Shown: in pieces, positions 36,901 to 45,272 of the stretch
Layout of the letters: each line of letters begins with the position of its first letter
How positions within the stretch are numbered: the first letter of the stretch is position 1
Assembly: GCF_000832125.1 (NCBI RefSeq)
Contig: NZ_JPRK01000003.1
Coordinates: 233,016-297,015 of the forward strand
DNA: 64,000 bases
Source: Flavobacterium hibernum
GTDB lineage: Bacteria; Bacteroidota; Bacteroidia; Flavobacteriales; Flavobacteriaceae
Direction: 5' to 3'
Position numbers and translations under genes: made by a program
Notes under the pieces: generated by a model
Databases searched by the model: none
Seen by the model: the letters and a program-made list of their open reading frames with translations, nothing else
What the model was told of the DNA's origin: nothing

Positions 36901-37100
36901 GAAGCGACATTTGGGAAAGAAAAATTTCCATCAAAATCGGTGACCGAACTGGTATTTGTTCCTAAAATAATAACTGTCGCTCCAGGAAGCGGCATTCCGT
37001 CATCAGACGAAATTACCGTTCCTTTAATTCCGTTTTCCTGCGCCGTCATCATCAGCATCGGAAAGAAGAAAAATAGAAAATAAATAATCTTACTTTTCAT
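33996..37100 (-). CDS. susC: SusC/RagA-family TonB-dependent outer-membrane transporter
   Basis: A 1034-residue transporter with signal peptide (MKSKIIYFLFFFFPMLMMTA), a CarboxypepD_reg-like domain (GIKGTVISSDDGMPLPGATV to NITLKV), a plug (NEVVVTGYSKQKKTDITGAV; GSRASNGVIIITTKKG) and a large beta-barrel ending TTFTAGLNFTL. It lacks the STN domain of the second SusC in this window, in keeping with HTCS rather than sigma/anti-sigma control. It imports fructo-oligosaccharides into the periplasm with SusD. Confidence 0.93.
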   Translation of the reverse strand: MKSKIIYFLFFFFPMLMMTAQENGIKGTVISSDDGMPLPGATVIILGTNTSSVTDFDGNFSFPNVASDAVLIVSFIGYAPQSISVKEQKTINITLKVDNNQLNEVVVTGYSKQKKTDITGAVAVVNMKDVMKQPEPNPIKALQGRIAGVKVSSDGSPSGGNTKVVIRGVGTLNNTDPLYVIDGMPTKSGMHELNPNDIETIQVLKDASSASIYGSRASNGVIIITTKKGKEGKMRINFSTYASFSDYSRKLDVLNANQFGQALWQANINDGLNPNNNNLRYQFDWSVNNNKPQLNKVLVPEYLDAQQTIKASNTDWYDAISQTGVANSYDLSVSNASDKGNYVFSLGYYGNEGVVKTTDFERISARMNSSYKYFDGKLVIGENFSLNRTNEVTDPGVLDPALRALPIIPVHTVDGIGWGGPVGGMNDRQNPVRLLEYNKDNKYDYLRLFGNAYADLEIIKNLHIKTSFGMDYGFYKKRTLQRSYKSGYLQNDQTSVTIDQSISDKWTWTNTAIYSLNFGKSNLNLMAGTEMYKDTYDTNTLRKNDFLIETPDYMYPDAGTGESFTSGTSTVYSLLSYFGKADYEFDNRYLVSATIRRDGSSRFGKNNQFGTFPAVSAGWRISNENFIKNNATVFSDLKLRAGWGQTGNQEISNTAVYSLYLASYAGGSPTWATSYGTAYDIAGNGNGLLPSGFIATQSGNDDLKWETTTQTNIGLDFGLFKQKLSGSIDYYIKKTDDILVLPPYLGVIGEGGNRWVNGASMENKGWEFSLGYHDETSFGLKYDISGNISANKNKITQLPDEVKNNYGGDGLNDNILGRPINSMYGYVTDGLFTSQDQVDNSAIQEGKGLGRIRYKDLNGDGTITDKDRTWIGNPNPGLLYGINLNVSYKNFDFTTFWEGASDVDVINNTKYQTDFWSVDDVGSNKGTRLLNAWSLDNPNSTIPALTTVDRNAESRFSTYYVENGSYLKLRVLQFGYSLPKDLLKKLSMESFRFYISGQNLLIIDAKSFTGVDPENAGFGYPQPTTFTAGLNFTL

Positions 37101-37278
37101 AAATTAATTGTTTTGGTTTATATTTAATTGGTTAATTACGTAGTTAGTATTTCGCTTGCGATAAGCAATCGATAATTTTCAGAACAAAGCATAAAAGGTC
37201 AGAAAGGAAAATCTTTCGAGTATTTACAAGCTTTAGCTGTGGATTTTTAAGAAGAAAAAATAATTCTGCTATTCTTTC

Positions 37279-38895
37279 TTAGTGCCTTTTTGAGACATTT
37301 AATTCCTGAATTATTACATTATTTACTTCCATTTTCTCTTTTGAAGTAATCGAAAGTGAAGTAAATGGTTTATTTAGAAAAAAGATTTCCGTCATTACTT
37401 TTTCGCCATTATTGTAGAATATTTCAATTGAAGTTTTATCCAGAATAATTTTAAAAGCGGCACTTTTTTGGCTTCCTTCCAAAAATGCTTTGCTTACTGG
37501 TAAAGCAAACTTATCTGAAAAATCCATTTTACCGGCTTTAGAACGATCAACAAATAAGTAATTTTCTTTGTTGTTTAAACCGAAACTTAAAGATTCTCCA
37601 TTTGCATTTGAAAGTGTAAAAGCATAATCTTCCTGTTTTAAGTTTTTTAAATCTAAACTAATAACTGTCTGTGTTAAATCTACTTTTCCGTTTTCAATTA
37701 AATTCAAAGTTCCTTTTCCGGTTTTACTTTTTGTTTTAATGGTTTTAGAAACATAATTATTGATTTCTTTTACCGGTGTGCTAACCAAATTATAATGGTT
37801 TCCTTTTTTAACCAGCTTCAATTCACGCGGAATGGTTGTACTGCTTCTCCATGTTGTTGTTGGAACTTGCTGTGCATAATCCCAGTTTGACATCCATCCG
37901 ATAAACAGTCTTCTTCCGTCTGAAGTTGGAACATTATTCCACGTTACTCCTGCATAATTATCTTTTCCATAATCTGCCCAAACTGCTTTTTCATTTTTCA
38001 CTCTTTCGGCAAAACTTTGATCCATCATAAATGTTTTTCCGTCAAAATCCCCAACAAAATATTGAACTCCTGAACCTCCGTTTGGCCCACCCGGATTAAG
38101 ATTTACGATTAAAACCCATTTTTTTTCTTTTGTACCTTCAACTTTTATTTCGAAGAAATCAGGACATTCCCAAACACCGCCATGAGCACCAATATTTTTT
38201 CCGAATTCAGATGCAAATTCCCAGTTTTTCAGATTTGATGATTTGTAAAAATGAATTCGATCCTGTGCTGCCAAAGCCATAATCCACTGTTTGTGCGTTT
38301 CATCCCAAGAAACTTTTGGATCTCTAAAATCTCTAATTCCAGGGTTTTTCACGACAGGATTTCCTTCCTCAAATTTCTGCCATGTAAAACCGTTATCATT
38401 AGAAAAAGCAATATCCTGCTGCTCCACATCAATTTTGCCAGCTTTTTCCTTTGCCATATCATGCAAAGTATAAATAGCAATAATCGGAGCTGTTTTTCCC
38501 GTTCCTAAACCAGATGTGTTATGCGTGTCGACAACGGCACTTCCGGAGAATATATACTTGTCTTTATCCGGATAAAGCGCGATAGGCTGTTCTTCCCATT
38601 TAATTAAATCTTTAGAAATGGCATGTCCCCAATGCATTGGTCCCCATGTATTTCCATCAGGATAATGCTGGTAAAACAAATGATAGTATCCGTTGGAAAA
38701 GAACATTCCGTTAGGATCGTTCATCCAGCCTTTTTTTGGCGTAAAATGAAAATTTGGTCGATACATTTGTTCTTCCGCTGTGTTCGATACAGTTACGGCA
38801 GCAGTTTGTGCAGTTGCAGAAGACGGTTTTAATCCTACTATCGACAGTAAGGCAGCACTATAAAGAGCTAACGGCAGATGTTTCTTTGATTTCAT
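37279..38895 (-). CDS. GH32 fructanase (levanase/inulinase/invertase type)
   Basis: A 538-residue GH32 enzyme with an N-terminal signal peptide (ending about SSATAQ, residue 30). All three catalytic motifs are intact: WMNDPNG with nucleophile Asp60, FRDPKV with transition-state Asp192, and ECPDFF with acid/base Glu243. A C-terminal beta-sandwich (SIEIFYNNGEKVMTEIFF) completes the fold. It overlaps the importer gene by 38 bases, so importer and enzyme are coupled. It likely acts in the periplasm as an exo-fructanase; linkage preference cannot be told. Confidence 0.93.
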   Translation of the reverse strand: MKSKKHLPLALYSAALLSIVGLKPSSATAQTAAVTVSNTAEEQMYRPNFHFTPKKGWMNDPNGMFFSNGYYHLFYQHYPDGNTWGPMHWGHAISKDLIKWEEQPIALYPDKDKYIFSGSAVVDTHNTSGLGTGKTAPIIAIYTLHDMAKEKAGKIDVEQQDIAFSNDNGFTWQKFEEGNPVVKNPGIRDFRDPKVSWDETHKQWIMALAAQDRIHFYKSSNLKNWEFASEFGKNIGAHGGVWECPDFFEIKVEGTKEKKWVLIVNLNPGGPNGGSGVQYFVGDFDGKTFMMDQSFAERVKNEKAVWADYGKDNYAGVTWNNVPTSDGRRLFIGWMSNWDYAQQVPTTTWRSSTTIPRELKLVKKGNHYNLVSTPVKEINNYVSKTIKTKSKTGKGTLNLIENGKVDLTQTVISLDLKNLKQEDYAFTLSNANGESLSFGLNNKENYLFVDRSKAGKMDFSDKFALPVSKAFLEGSQKSAAFKIILDKTSIEIFYNNGEKVMTEIFFLNKPFTSLSITSKEKMEVNNVIIQELNVSKRH

Positions 38896-40216
38896 TTTTG
38901 TGGTTATTTTTTTTAGTTAGTGTTTCGCTTAAAGCTTCTAAAGAAATTCCTTTTGTTTCCGGCATCAGAAAAATTACAAATAACAATTGTAAAACCATCA
39001 TTAAAGTAAAAATAAGGAATACAACTTCTGGTCCGATTTCTGAAAATAACATCGGAATTAAAGACGGAATAATCGCTGCCAAAACCCAATGTACTGAACT
39101 TCCAAATGCCTGTCCGGATGCACGAATATGATTTGGGAATATTTCTGAAATAAAAACCCAAATGACCGCACCCTGACCAATTGCATGTGAAGCAATAAAA
39201 AGGAAAAGGAAAATAGGAACTGACAAACCTCCCCAATTGTAATAGAAAGAAGCCGATACTAATCCGAGTGAAATAATATATCCAACAGAACCAATGTACA
39301 TTAACAACTTTCTTCCTAATTTGTCGATTAATGCCACACCAATTAAGGTGAAAATAAGATTTGTAACTCCAATTCCGATACTGCTTAACAACGCTGTATT
39401 TTGCCCTAAGCCGGCTTCTTCAAAAATTCTTGGCGCATAATAAAGAAATGCATTGATTCCCGAAAACTGATTGAAAAAGGCAATTAAAAAAGCCAGAATT
39501 AAAGGAAAACGGTATTTCTTCATGAAAATATTTTCGTGTTTGGTAATACCGTTTTCACGGGAATCATCCATTAAATCAGAAATATTTGCAGACGGATCAA
39601 TCGTATATAAAACTTTACGTGCTTCTTCGTCACGATTTTTAGACAAAAGCCATCTTGGACTTTCGGGAATTGTCAAAATAAAAAGAATATAAATCAGAGA
39701 AGGAATTGCCTGAACACCAATCATCCATCTCCAGGCGTTTTCTCCAATATCTTTTAAAAAGTAATTAGAGATAAAAGCAATTAAAATACCTAATACAATA
39801 TTAAACTGATACAAAGCAACCAATCTTCCTCTTTTGTCTGCCGGAGCAATTTCTGACACATAAGCCGGAGCAGCAATAGTAGAAGCACCAACTCCTAAAC
39901 CACCAATAAATCTAAAGGCAGCAAAAACAAACGGATCATTAGCGAAAGCGGCACCAATTGCCGAAGCAAAATATAAAATCCCAATCCAGAACAAGGTTTT
40001 TTTACGTCCTATTTTATTTGTTGGGATTCCTCCAAAGATTGCACCAACTACAGTTCCCCATAATGCCATTGCCATAACAACTGAACCATGAAAGGCATCT
40101 GACGAGTGCCACAGAAGCTGTAATTGTTTATCAGCTCCAGAAATAACTACGGTATCAAAACCGAAAAGAAAACCTGCCAGTGCAGCAGTAACAGACCAAA
40201 TCAATATCTTATTCAT
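38858..40216 (-). CDS. MFS sugar porter, putative fructose importer
   Basis: A 452-residue inner-membrane protein with about 12 hydrophobic segments and the sugar-porter signatures: GFDTVVISGA at the start, NKIGRKKTLFWIG, PESPRWLLSKNRDEEARKVL, DKLGRKLLMYIGSVGY and PETKGISLEAL near the end. In the comparable Bacteroides locus the importer moves fructose into the cytosol, and the gene order here supports that. It starts the MFS-GH32 part of the locus; a long inverted repeat precedes it. Confidence 0.9.
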   Translation of the reverse strand: MNKILIWSVTAALAGFLFGFDTVVISGADKQLQLLWHSSDAFHGSVVMAMALWGTVVGAIFGGIPTNKIGRKKTLFWIGILYFASAIGAAFANDPFVFAAFRFIGGLGVGASTIAAPAYVSEIAPADKRGRLVALYQFNIVLGILIAFISNYFLKDIGENAWRWMIGVQAIPSLIYILFILTIPESPRWLLSKNRDEEARKVLYTIDPSANISDLMDDSRENGITKHENIFMKKYRFPLILAFLIAFFNQFSGINAFLYYAPRIFEEAGLGQNTALLSSIGIGVTNLIFTLIGVALIDKLGRKLLMYIGSVGYIISLGLVSASFYYNWGGLSVPIFLFLFIASHAIGQGAVIWVFISEIFPNHIRASGQAFGSSVHWVLAAIIPSLIPMLFSEIGPEVVFLIFTLMMVLQLLFVIFLMPETKGISLEALSETLTKKNNHKNEIKETSAVSSL

Positions 40217-40339
40217 TGTACATGTATTAAAAACTTGTTGCTAAGATATCTGCAAAAAAAACAACTTATTTTTAATGATGTTACAATTTATTTCTATAAA
40301 TATTGATAGTTTAGCATTTTAAACTCAAAACCTTTATTT

Positions 40340-40382
40340 ACAAGGTTTTACGTAAATTAAAAAACTTTTACGAAAACCTTGT
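40340..40382. promoter_or_regulatory. inverted repeat upstream of the importer gene
   Basis: ACAAGGTTTTACGTAAA (40340-40356) is followed, after 10 bases, by TTTACGAAAACCTTGT (40367-40382), its complement except for one missing base. A further AAAACCTT lies just left of it. It stands about 125 bases before the importer ATG and after the stop of the HTCS gene. It could be the regulator-binding site of the MFS-GH32 unit or a hairpin in its leader. Confidence 0.45.
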
Positions 40383-40446
40383 AGTTTCGATTTTGTTACA
40401 TCACCTTCAAAATTGATACTTTAAAAGAAACAATTTCAAATACAAA

Positions 40447-43185
40447 TTAGCTGGACGTTTTATATTCTTTAGGAGAAATTCCAAATTTATTCTTAAAAGC
40501 TGTAGAAAAATAGTTTGGCGAAGAGAAACCTAGCGAGTAGGCAATTTCAGAAATATTCATGTCATTTGACTTCAAAAGCTCTGCTGCTTTCTCTAATTTG
40601 ACATTATTAATATGATCGCTAATATTAATTCCGATAATTGCTTTCACTTTTCTATACAGCTGAACTCTCGAAACACCCAATTTATCCGCCAAATCTTCAA
40701 CTGAAAACTTTGGATTTTCGACATTCTTTTTAATAATGTCATTCATTTTGGTAATAAAGGACTGTTCCTGATTTCCAAACTTAGATTCAGGTTCAACTCG
40801 GTAAATATTATTGGTGTAATAATAACGTAGTTTTTCTCTATTGAAAAGCAAACTCGATAGAGATTGTTTTAGAATCGAAAGGCTAAAAGGTTTTGTCAAA
40901 TACTGGTCTACTCCACTCTGCAAACCTTTTAAAACAGATTCTTTGTTACTTTGTGCCGTTAGAATTATAATTGGAATATGAGAGGAACGAAGATCTTTCT
41001 TTAGCTCTTTGCTGATTTCGTAACCGTCTTTGTCGACTAAATTAATGTCGCAAATAATAATATCCGGGATAATTTCTAAAGCTTTTTCAATTGCATCGCT
41101 TCCGTCAGAATTATAAACTACATATTCATTAGACAGTTTTGCCTTTAGAAAATTAACCAAATCTACATTGTCTTCTATTATTAGCAAAGAATGCTTTTCA
41201 GCATCTGAAATAATATTTGATTCTTTTAAATCGGGTTCTATGTTTAAATTATCGGTAATTAAATTCGGAATACTGGTCAGGCTTTCGACTTTCTGAATAA
41301 TTTCACCAGGCTGTAAATGACTGTTTCCTTTTAATAAAGTAATCACAAATTCGCTGCCTTGCTTTGATTTTAGCTCGATAGTTCCCTGATGCAAAAGCAC
41401 AAACTCTTTAGACAAATGCAAACCAATTCCGGAGCTGTTTTTATTATTATTTGAAGCCCTGAAAAATGGATCAAAAACATTTGAAAGCTCATCGTCAGGA
41501 ATACCAATTCCGGAATCTTTAAAATGTATCTTTACCGTATTATCCTGATTTTCGACAATTGAAATACTAATTTTACCATTGTCGGGCGTAAATTTAAAAG
41601 CATTTGACAATAAATTGAAATAGACTTTATCCATTAAACCGCGGTCAATAAACAATTCTAGATTTTTGTTTTTACAGCTTAATTGAAAATCAATATTTCT
41701 TCGGGCGGCTTCGCCTTTAAAATTAGCCATGACTTCATTTGTGAAATCATAAATTTTTGTATTCGAAGCTCTTAGCGTAAATTTTTGCTCTTCAATTTTC
41801 CTGAAATCCAATAATTGATTGATCAAACGAAGCAATCTGTTTGAGTTTTTGTGAATCAATTTTACTTCATCTATCAATGCGGTTCCTTTAATTTTCTCAT
41901 TTTCAATTAAAGACTCAACGTAACTCATTATTAGAGTAATTGGCGTTTTAAATTCGTGCGAAAGTCCGGTGAAGAAATTCAGTTTTGCTTCGTTGCTTTT
42001 AGCTGCAATCTGAGCCATTTCCTGAATTTCATTGTTTTGGTCAATTACCGTTTGATTGATTCTTTCTAATTGTTTTTTCTTTTTTGAAATCGAAATTGTA
42101 GAATAAATACTGTAAATCGTTAAGCTCAAAATAATGACAAGAAAAAAGCTAAGCAGTCTCACTAAATTATTCTGCGAAGCATATTCTCTTTCCTGAACTT
42201 TAATAGCACCTTGCTGTGATTCGATTACTAATTGCTGTTGATCGACTTTATCCATTTGGTTTTCGATAATTTCAGCATTGTTTTTATCAATAACAATCGT
42301 ATTTAATATATTGTTTCTGGAAATCGATTCTTTGTTGTACATTTTTAATGCCAGTTTTAAAGCTTCGTTTCCTCCGGTTGGATATAAAATTGTTCCATCA
42401 AGAACGCCACTTTTTACCAACTCAATACCACCATTTACGGAGTTTAAGGCATCCACACCAATAAACTTTATTTTCTTTTCAAGTCCCAGGGTTTTAGCAG
42501 TTTCCCAGGCGCTTAAAGCCATTCTGTCGTTATGAGCGAAGATATATTCAACATTTGGATTTTGCAGAAGAATGGCTTTCAAAGGTGCTTTAACCGATTC
42601 TTTTTCCCAATCGCCCTGAATGGTTTTTACAATCTTAAAACGTTTATTCTCGTTGATAATCTGATTAAAACCAAGCGTTCTTTCGTAAGCCGGAGATGAT
42701 CCGCTGGCGCCTGTAATTTCTATAATATTGCCAGAACCTTTACTGTGCGAGATAATGTAGCGACCGGCGATTCGTCCAATTTCAATATTATCTGCTCCGA
42801 GATAAGCAGTATAACTTTCTCCTTCAATTTTTCGATCAAAAACAAGAACAGGAATTCCAGCTTTTATAGATTTCTCTACAACCACTGTTAAAGGTTTTGA
42901 CTGAATTGGCGATACAATAATAACATCAACTTTATTAGAAATAAATCGCTCGATATCTTCAATTTGTTTTCCTACATTATTATTGGCGTCTTTAATTGTC
43001 AAATCGACTTCAGGTCGCAACGAAGCTTCGATTTTTATAGAACTGTTCATTTGCTTCCGCCAGTCGTCAGTTGTCATCGCCTGAGAAAAACCTATTTTTA
43101 TTTTGTCTGCCTGTTTTTGTTTACAGGATATTAAACTTAAGGATGCCAAAAAAAGCATCAAAATATATTTTACAAATTGATACAT
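40447..43185 (-). CDS. hybrid two-component sensor/regulator (HTCS) with periplasmic sugar-binding domain
   Basis: A 912-residue one-protein signalling system. Order: N-terminal membrane anchor (with Cys21 in a lipobox-like LISC), a periplasmic-binding-protein domain (about 30-320, KIKIGFSQAMTTDDWR, VFDRKIEGESYTAYLGADN), one transmembrane helix near 340-365, HisKA with His410 in SHEFKTP, HATPase (NAFKFTPDNGK, GIGLHLSKEF), a receiver with Asp713 (ICDINLVDKDG), and a C-terminal AraC HTH. The same domain order occurs in the fructose-sensing HTCS of the B. thetaiotaomicron fructan locus. It should bind fructose and activate the locus. Confidence 0.93.
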   Translation of the reverse strand: MYQFVKYILMLFLASLSLISCKQKQADKIKIGFSQAMTTDDWRKQMNSSIKIEASLRPEVDLTIKDANNNVGKQIEDIERFISNKVDVIIVSPIQSKPLTVVVEKSIKAGIPVLVFDRKIEGESYTAYLGADNIEIGRIAGRYIISHSKGSGNIIEITGASGSSPAYERTLGFNQIINENKRFKIVKTIQGDWEKESVKAPLKAILLQNPNVEYIFAHNDRMALSAWETAKTLGLEKKIKFIGVDALNSVNGGIELVKSGVLDGTILYPTGGNEALKLALKMYNKESISRNNILNTIVIDKNNAEIIENQMDKVDQQQLVIESQQGAIKVQEREYASQNNLVRLLSFFLVIILSLTIYSIYSTISISKKKKQLERINQTVIDQNNEIQEMAQIAAKSNEAKLNFFTGLSHEFKTPITLIMSYVESLIENEKIKGTALIDEVKLIHKNSNRLLRLINQLLDFRKIEEQKFTLRASNTKIYDFTNEVMANFKGEAARRNIDFQLSCKNKNLELFIDRGLMDKVYFNLLSNAFKFTPDNGKISISIVENQDNTVKIHFKDSGIGIPDDELSNVFDPFFRASNNNKNSSGIGLHLSKEFVLLHQGTIELKSKQGSEFVITLLKGNSHLQPGEIIQKVESLTSIPNLITDNLNIEPDLKESNIISDAEKHSLLIIEDNVDLVNFLKAKLSNEYVVYNSDGSDAIEKALEIIPDIIICDINLVDKDGYEISKELKKDLRSSHIPIIILTAQSNKESVLKGLQSGVDQYLTKPFSLSILKQSLSSLLFNREKLRYYYTNNIYRVEPESKFGNQEQSFITKMNDIIKKNVENPKFSVEDLADKLGVSRVQLYRKVKAIIGINISDHINNVKLEKAAELLKSNDMNISEIAYSLGFSSPNYFSTAFKNKFGISPKEYKTSS

Positions 43186-43421
43186 GAAATTTTGAGTTTT
43201 GTAAATAAAAAAATAAGCACTTTAAATGCATTCTTTAATCGCGTTTGTCTAAATAATTAGGAAGGATTATTTTTTAATGACAAGCGGAAAAAGTGTATAG
43301 TTTGGAAAGTAAAATTAAACTTTTATTTCATGTACACAAATGAGCAAACGATATATCTGATGCAAAATAATGAAAATGATACTATTCGTTTAATCAATTT
43401 AGAAATCAAAAAGATTTTTGC

Positions 43422-43591
43422 ATCAATCCCCAACAGGACATCTAAACCAAATTTACAAAGCCAATGGAAGACAGAAACTACATATGGTATGCCAATTTCT
43501 TCAAATCATCCAAAAATGATGTTGTAATTTGTCCTGTCCCCCTCACTACAGCCAAATGGTGCCAATTGAAGACAATTGGCACCATTTTTTT
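43422..43591 (+). repeat. repeat R2, full copy right of the fructan locus
   Basis: Same orientation and nearly the same length as 27951-28119. Differences are about 18 of 169 positions, clustered before the terminator. In the stem, C-to-T and G-to-A changes on opposite arms keep pairing (GGTGCC with GGCACC against GGCGCC with GGCGCC), so the stem is maintained by compensating changes. Confidence 0.8.
43554..43591 (+). terminator. stem-loop terminator of R2 right copy
   Basis: AAATGGTGCCAATTG, loop AAGA, CAATTGGCACCATTT and a T run. It is symmetrical enough to serve either strand; it would follow the FGE-like gene read from the right. Confidence 0.7.
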
Positions 43592-43625
43592 ATTTATAAA
43601 TCTGATCTCATTAATTAAATCTGAC

Positions 43626-43671
43626 CATATCTGCAATTATTAATTGTTGCTCAGATGAGTCTAAAAATTGG
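43626..43671 (+). repeat. short dispersed repeat R3, copy 2
   Basis: CATATCTGCAATTATTAATT and GTTGCTCAGATGAG match 18576-18622 with about four changes in 34 positions. Confidence 0.5.
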
Positions 43672-43696
43672 TTAGTCCCCTGTAATGAACAGGTTT

Positions 43697-44509
43697 CTAT
43701 TTATTTTTCGCAATTCTAAATCCGAATCCATCATTTCGTGTCCCTTTTGGTGATTGATATCTTACTTCTGGCATATGAATTCCATATTTTAACGGTCTTC
43801 CTCTCTGATCTTGTGTTTCGTAAAACCAACTGACACCTTTTGAAATTTTATACTGTCCTTCTATAGGTCCTTGAGGATTTCTTTTACTAACCAAGCTATC
43901 CTTTTCGGGGTTATACCAATCAAAAACCCATTCGCCAACATTCCCTGTCATATCATATATACCAAGCTCATTCGGTTTAAGAAGTCCTACTTTATGAAAT
44001 GTGCTGTTTGAGTTTTCTTTAACCCAGCCAACTTCAATTGGATTATTACTGCCGCTATAATTATATTTTTTTGTTTTCATCCCACCTTTAGCCGCGTATT
44101 CCCATTCTGCCTCTGTTGGAAGTCTTCCTCCTGCCCATTTTGCAAATTCATTTGCTTCGTCCCAAGTTGCAAGCATCGGATTTTCGTCTATCCACTTATA
44201 ATAAACTTTAATACCATGTGCATTTTCAATAGGTGGATCAGGCATTTTTCTACCTGTTTCTTCACAAAATTGTTTAAATTGTTTAACCGTTACTTCATAT
44301 TTACCAATGTAAAAATCATCAAGTTCAACTACTCTATGCGGACTAGTAAATCCTTTTATAGAGTCGCCCTTCGGGCTTACAACAATCTGGTTTTTACCTT
44401 GTTCAAAACTTCCGCCTTCCACAAAAATCCATTCAATTTTCTCATCATTTTTCTTGCAAGAATTGAGAAATAAAAATCCAATTAAGAATATAAATGTTCG
44501 TAAACTCAT
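43697..44509 (-). CDS. formylglycine-generating-enzyme-fold (SUMF1) lipoprotein
   Basis: A 270-residue exported protein, lipobox FLNSC (Cys18). It has the SUMF1/FGE-sulfatase fold: WIFVEGGSFEQG, the block WDEANEFAKWAGGRLPTEAEWEYAAKGG, YDMTGNVGEWVFDWY and the C-terminal GFGFRIA. The active-site cysteine pair of true formylglycine-generating enzymes is absent from the C-terminal region, so it is probably not a sulfatase activator but a surface or periplasmic FGE-fold protein. It is followed on the same strand by the R2 terminator and preceded by a small exported hypothetical gene. Confidence 0.85.
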   Translation of the reverse strand: MSLRTFIFLIGFLFLNSCKKNDEKIEWIFVEGGSFEQGKNQIVVSPKGDSIKGFTSPHRVVELDDFYIGKYEVTVKQFKQFCEETGRKMPDPPIENAHGIKVYYKWIDENPMLATWDEANEFAKWAGGRLPTEAEWEYAAKGGMKTKKYNYSGSNNPIEVGWVKENSNSTFHKVGLLKPNELGIYDMTGNVGEWVFDWYNPEKDSLVSKRNPQGPIEGQYKISKGVSWFYETQDQRGRPLKYGIHMPEVRYQSPKGTRNDGFGFRIAKNK

Positions 44510-44585
44510 TTAAATATTAGTTAATGTTTATTAAAATTACTACCAGCTCGTATATATAACCTAACAAAAGTTTGCAATTATTTAC

Positions 44586-45161
44586 TCAGCAACCGTCTTT
44601 GCGAGGTGCACGTTTAAAAATTATCGTACTATCTCGTTCTACATAGTCGCCAGATATAATTGGGTACAAATACTTGGGCGCGTGAGATACACTATGGCTT
44701 TTTATAATTATTGTGTCATTAACTCTCAAGTTCCTTAAATGCTGAAATTCATTGCTGCCAGACTTTTCTAATCCAAAACTAAGTATATAATCATAACTAT
44801 TAATCTTTACCATAATTCCAAATCCTAATCTTGACCCTGACGGAAGAGAAAGAGAGGTTACAACTCCCTTCATATTGACATAATCTTTAATAGATTTTCT
44901 TATTTTAGCTTCACTAGCATACACTTTTTTACCTGCGGGAGATACTTCCCATTTTTGAAACATTATGCCATCAGGAGTATCCTCCCATTTTTTTAGTACA
45001 TCTTTCTTTTCAGTATTAGAAAGGTTTTTAACTACTGCCTTTTTAGAAATTTTATTTTTAATTTCACGATTAGCAAATACCAACCCACTTACTACAACCA
45101 AGAATAAGACTAGCACATAAATGATTTTTTTCATACTTTTTAAAGCTTTAATTAATAACAT
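44586..45161 (-). CDS. exported or membrane-anchored hypothetical protein (191 aa)
   Basis: A 191-residue protein with an N-terminal membrane helix (MKKIIYVLVLFLVVVSGLVFA, starting at residue 10 of the longest frame) and a basic periplasmic part. No domain that I recognise; the segment VTSLSLPSGSRLGFGIMVKI with a later beta-rich stretch could be an OB-like fold. A CAAAATTA (45191-45198) gives a possible -7 box on the minus strand. It diverges from the membrane-bound winged-helix regulator, which may control it. Confidence 0.6.
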   Translation of the reverse strand: MLLIKALKSMKKIIYVLVLFLVVVSGLVFANREIKNKISKKAVVKNLSNTEKKDVLKKWEDTPDGIMFQKWEVSPAGKKVYASEAKIRKSIKDYVNMKGVVTSLSLPSGSRLGFGIMVKINSYDYILSFGLEKSGSNEFQHLRNLRVNDTIIIKSHSVSHAPKYLYPIISGDYVERDSTIIFKRAPRKDGC

Positions 45162-45230
45162 AGTTTACCTTCTTTTTAAAGTTTATGTAGCAAAATTACT
45201 TTGATATATTTCGGCTTGAGCGATGAAAAT

Positions 45231-45257
45231 TGTAAATAAAAATGTAAACTTTGTAAA
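45231..45257 (+). promoter_or_regulatory. TGTAAA direct repeats between divergent genes
   Basis: TGTAAA occurs at 45231-45236, 45243-45248 and 45252-45257 on the plus strand, just before the regulator start at 45273. OmpR/PhoB-type winged helices bind direct repeats of about 10-11 bases, so this may be an operator of the regulator encoded next to it. Spacing is uneven (12 and 9 bases). Confidence 0.4.
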
Positions 45258-45272
45258 TAAATTATTGACAAT

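Larger units (their letters stand above)
43186..43696. other. intergenic right of the fructan locus
   Basis: About 510 bases: upstream DNA of the HTCS gene, then R2 right copy (43422-43591) and R3 copy 2 (43626-43671). A 65-codon plus-strand frame from 43330 runs into R2 and is not convincing as a gene. No clear -7 box for the HTCS gene was found. Confidence 0.5.

Noticed and set aside
43330..43527. Plus-strand 65-codon frame
   Set aside because: Its second half is repeat R2, which is non-coding at 27.95 kb. The first 30 codons might be a gene remnant but nothing supports it.
43697..44509. Active sulfatase-activating (formylglycine-generating) enzyme
   Set aside because: The catalytic cysteine pair is missing and no sulfatase gene is in the window (the alkaline-phosphatase-fold protein at 55.9 kb uses Thr).
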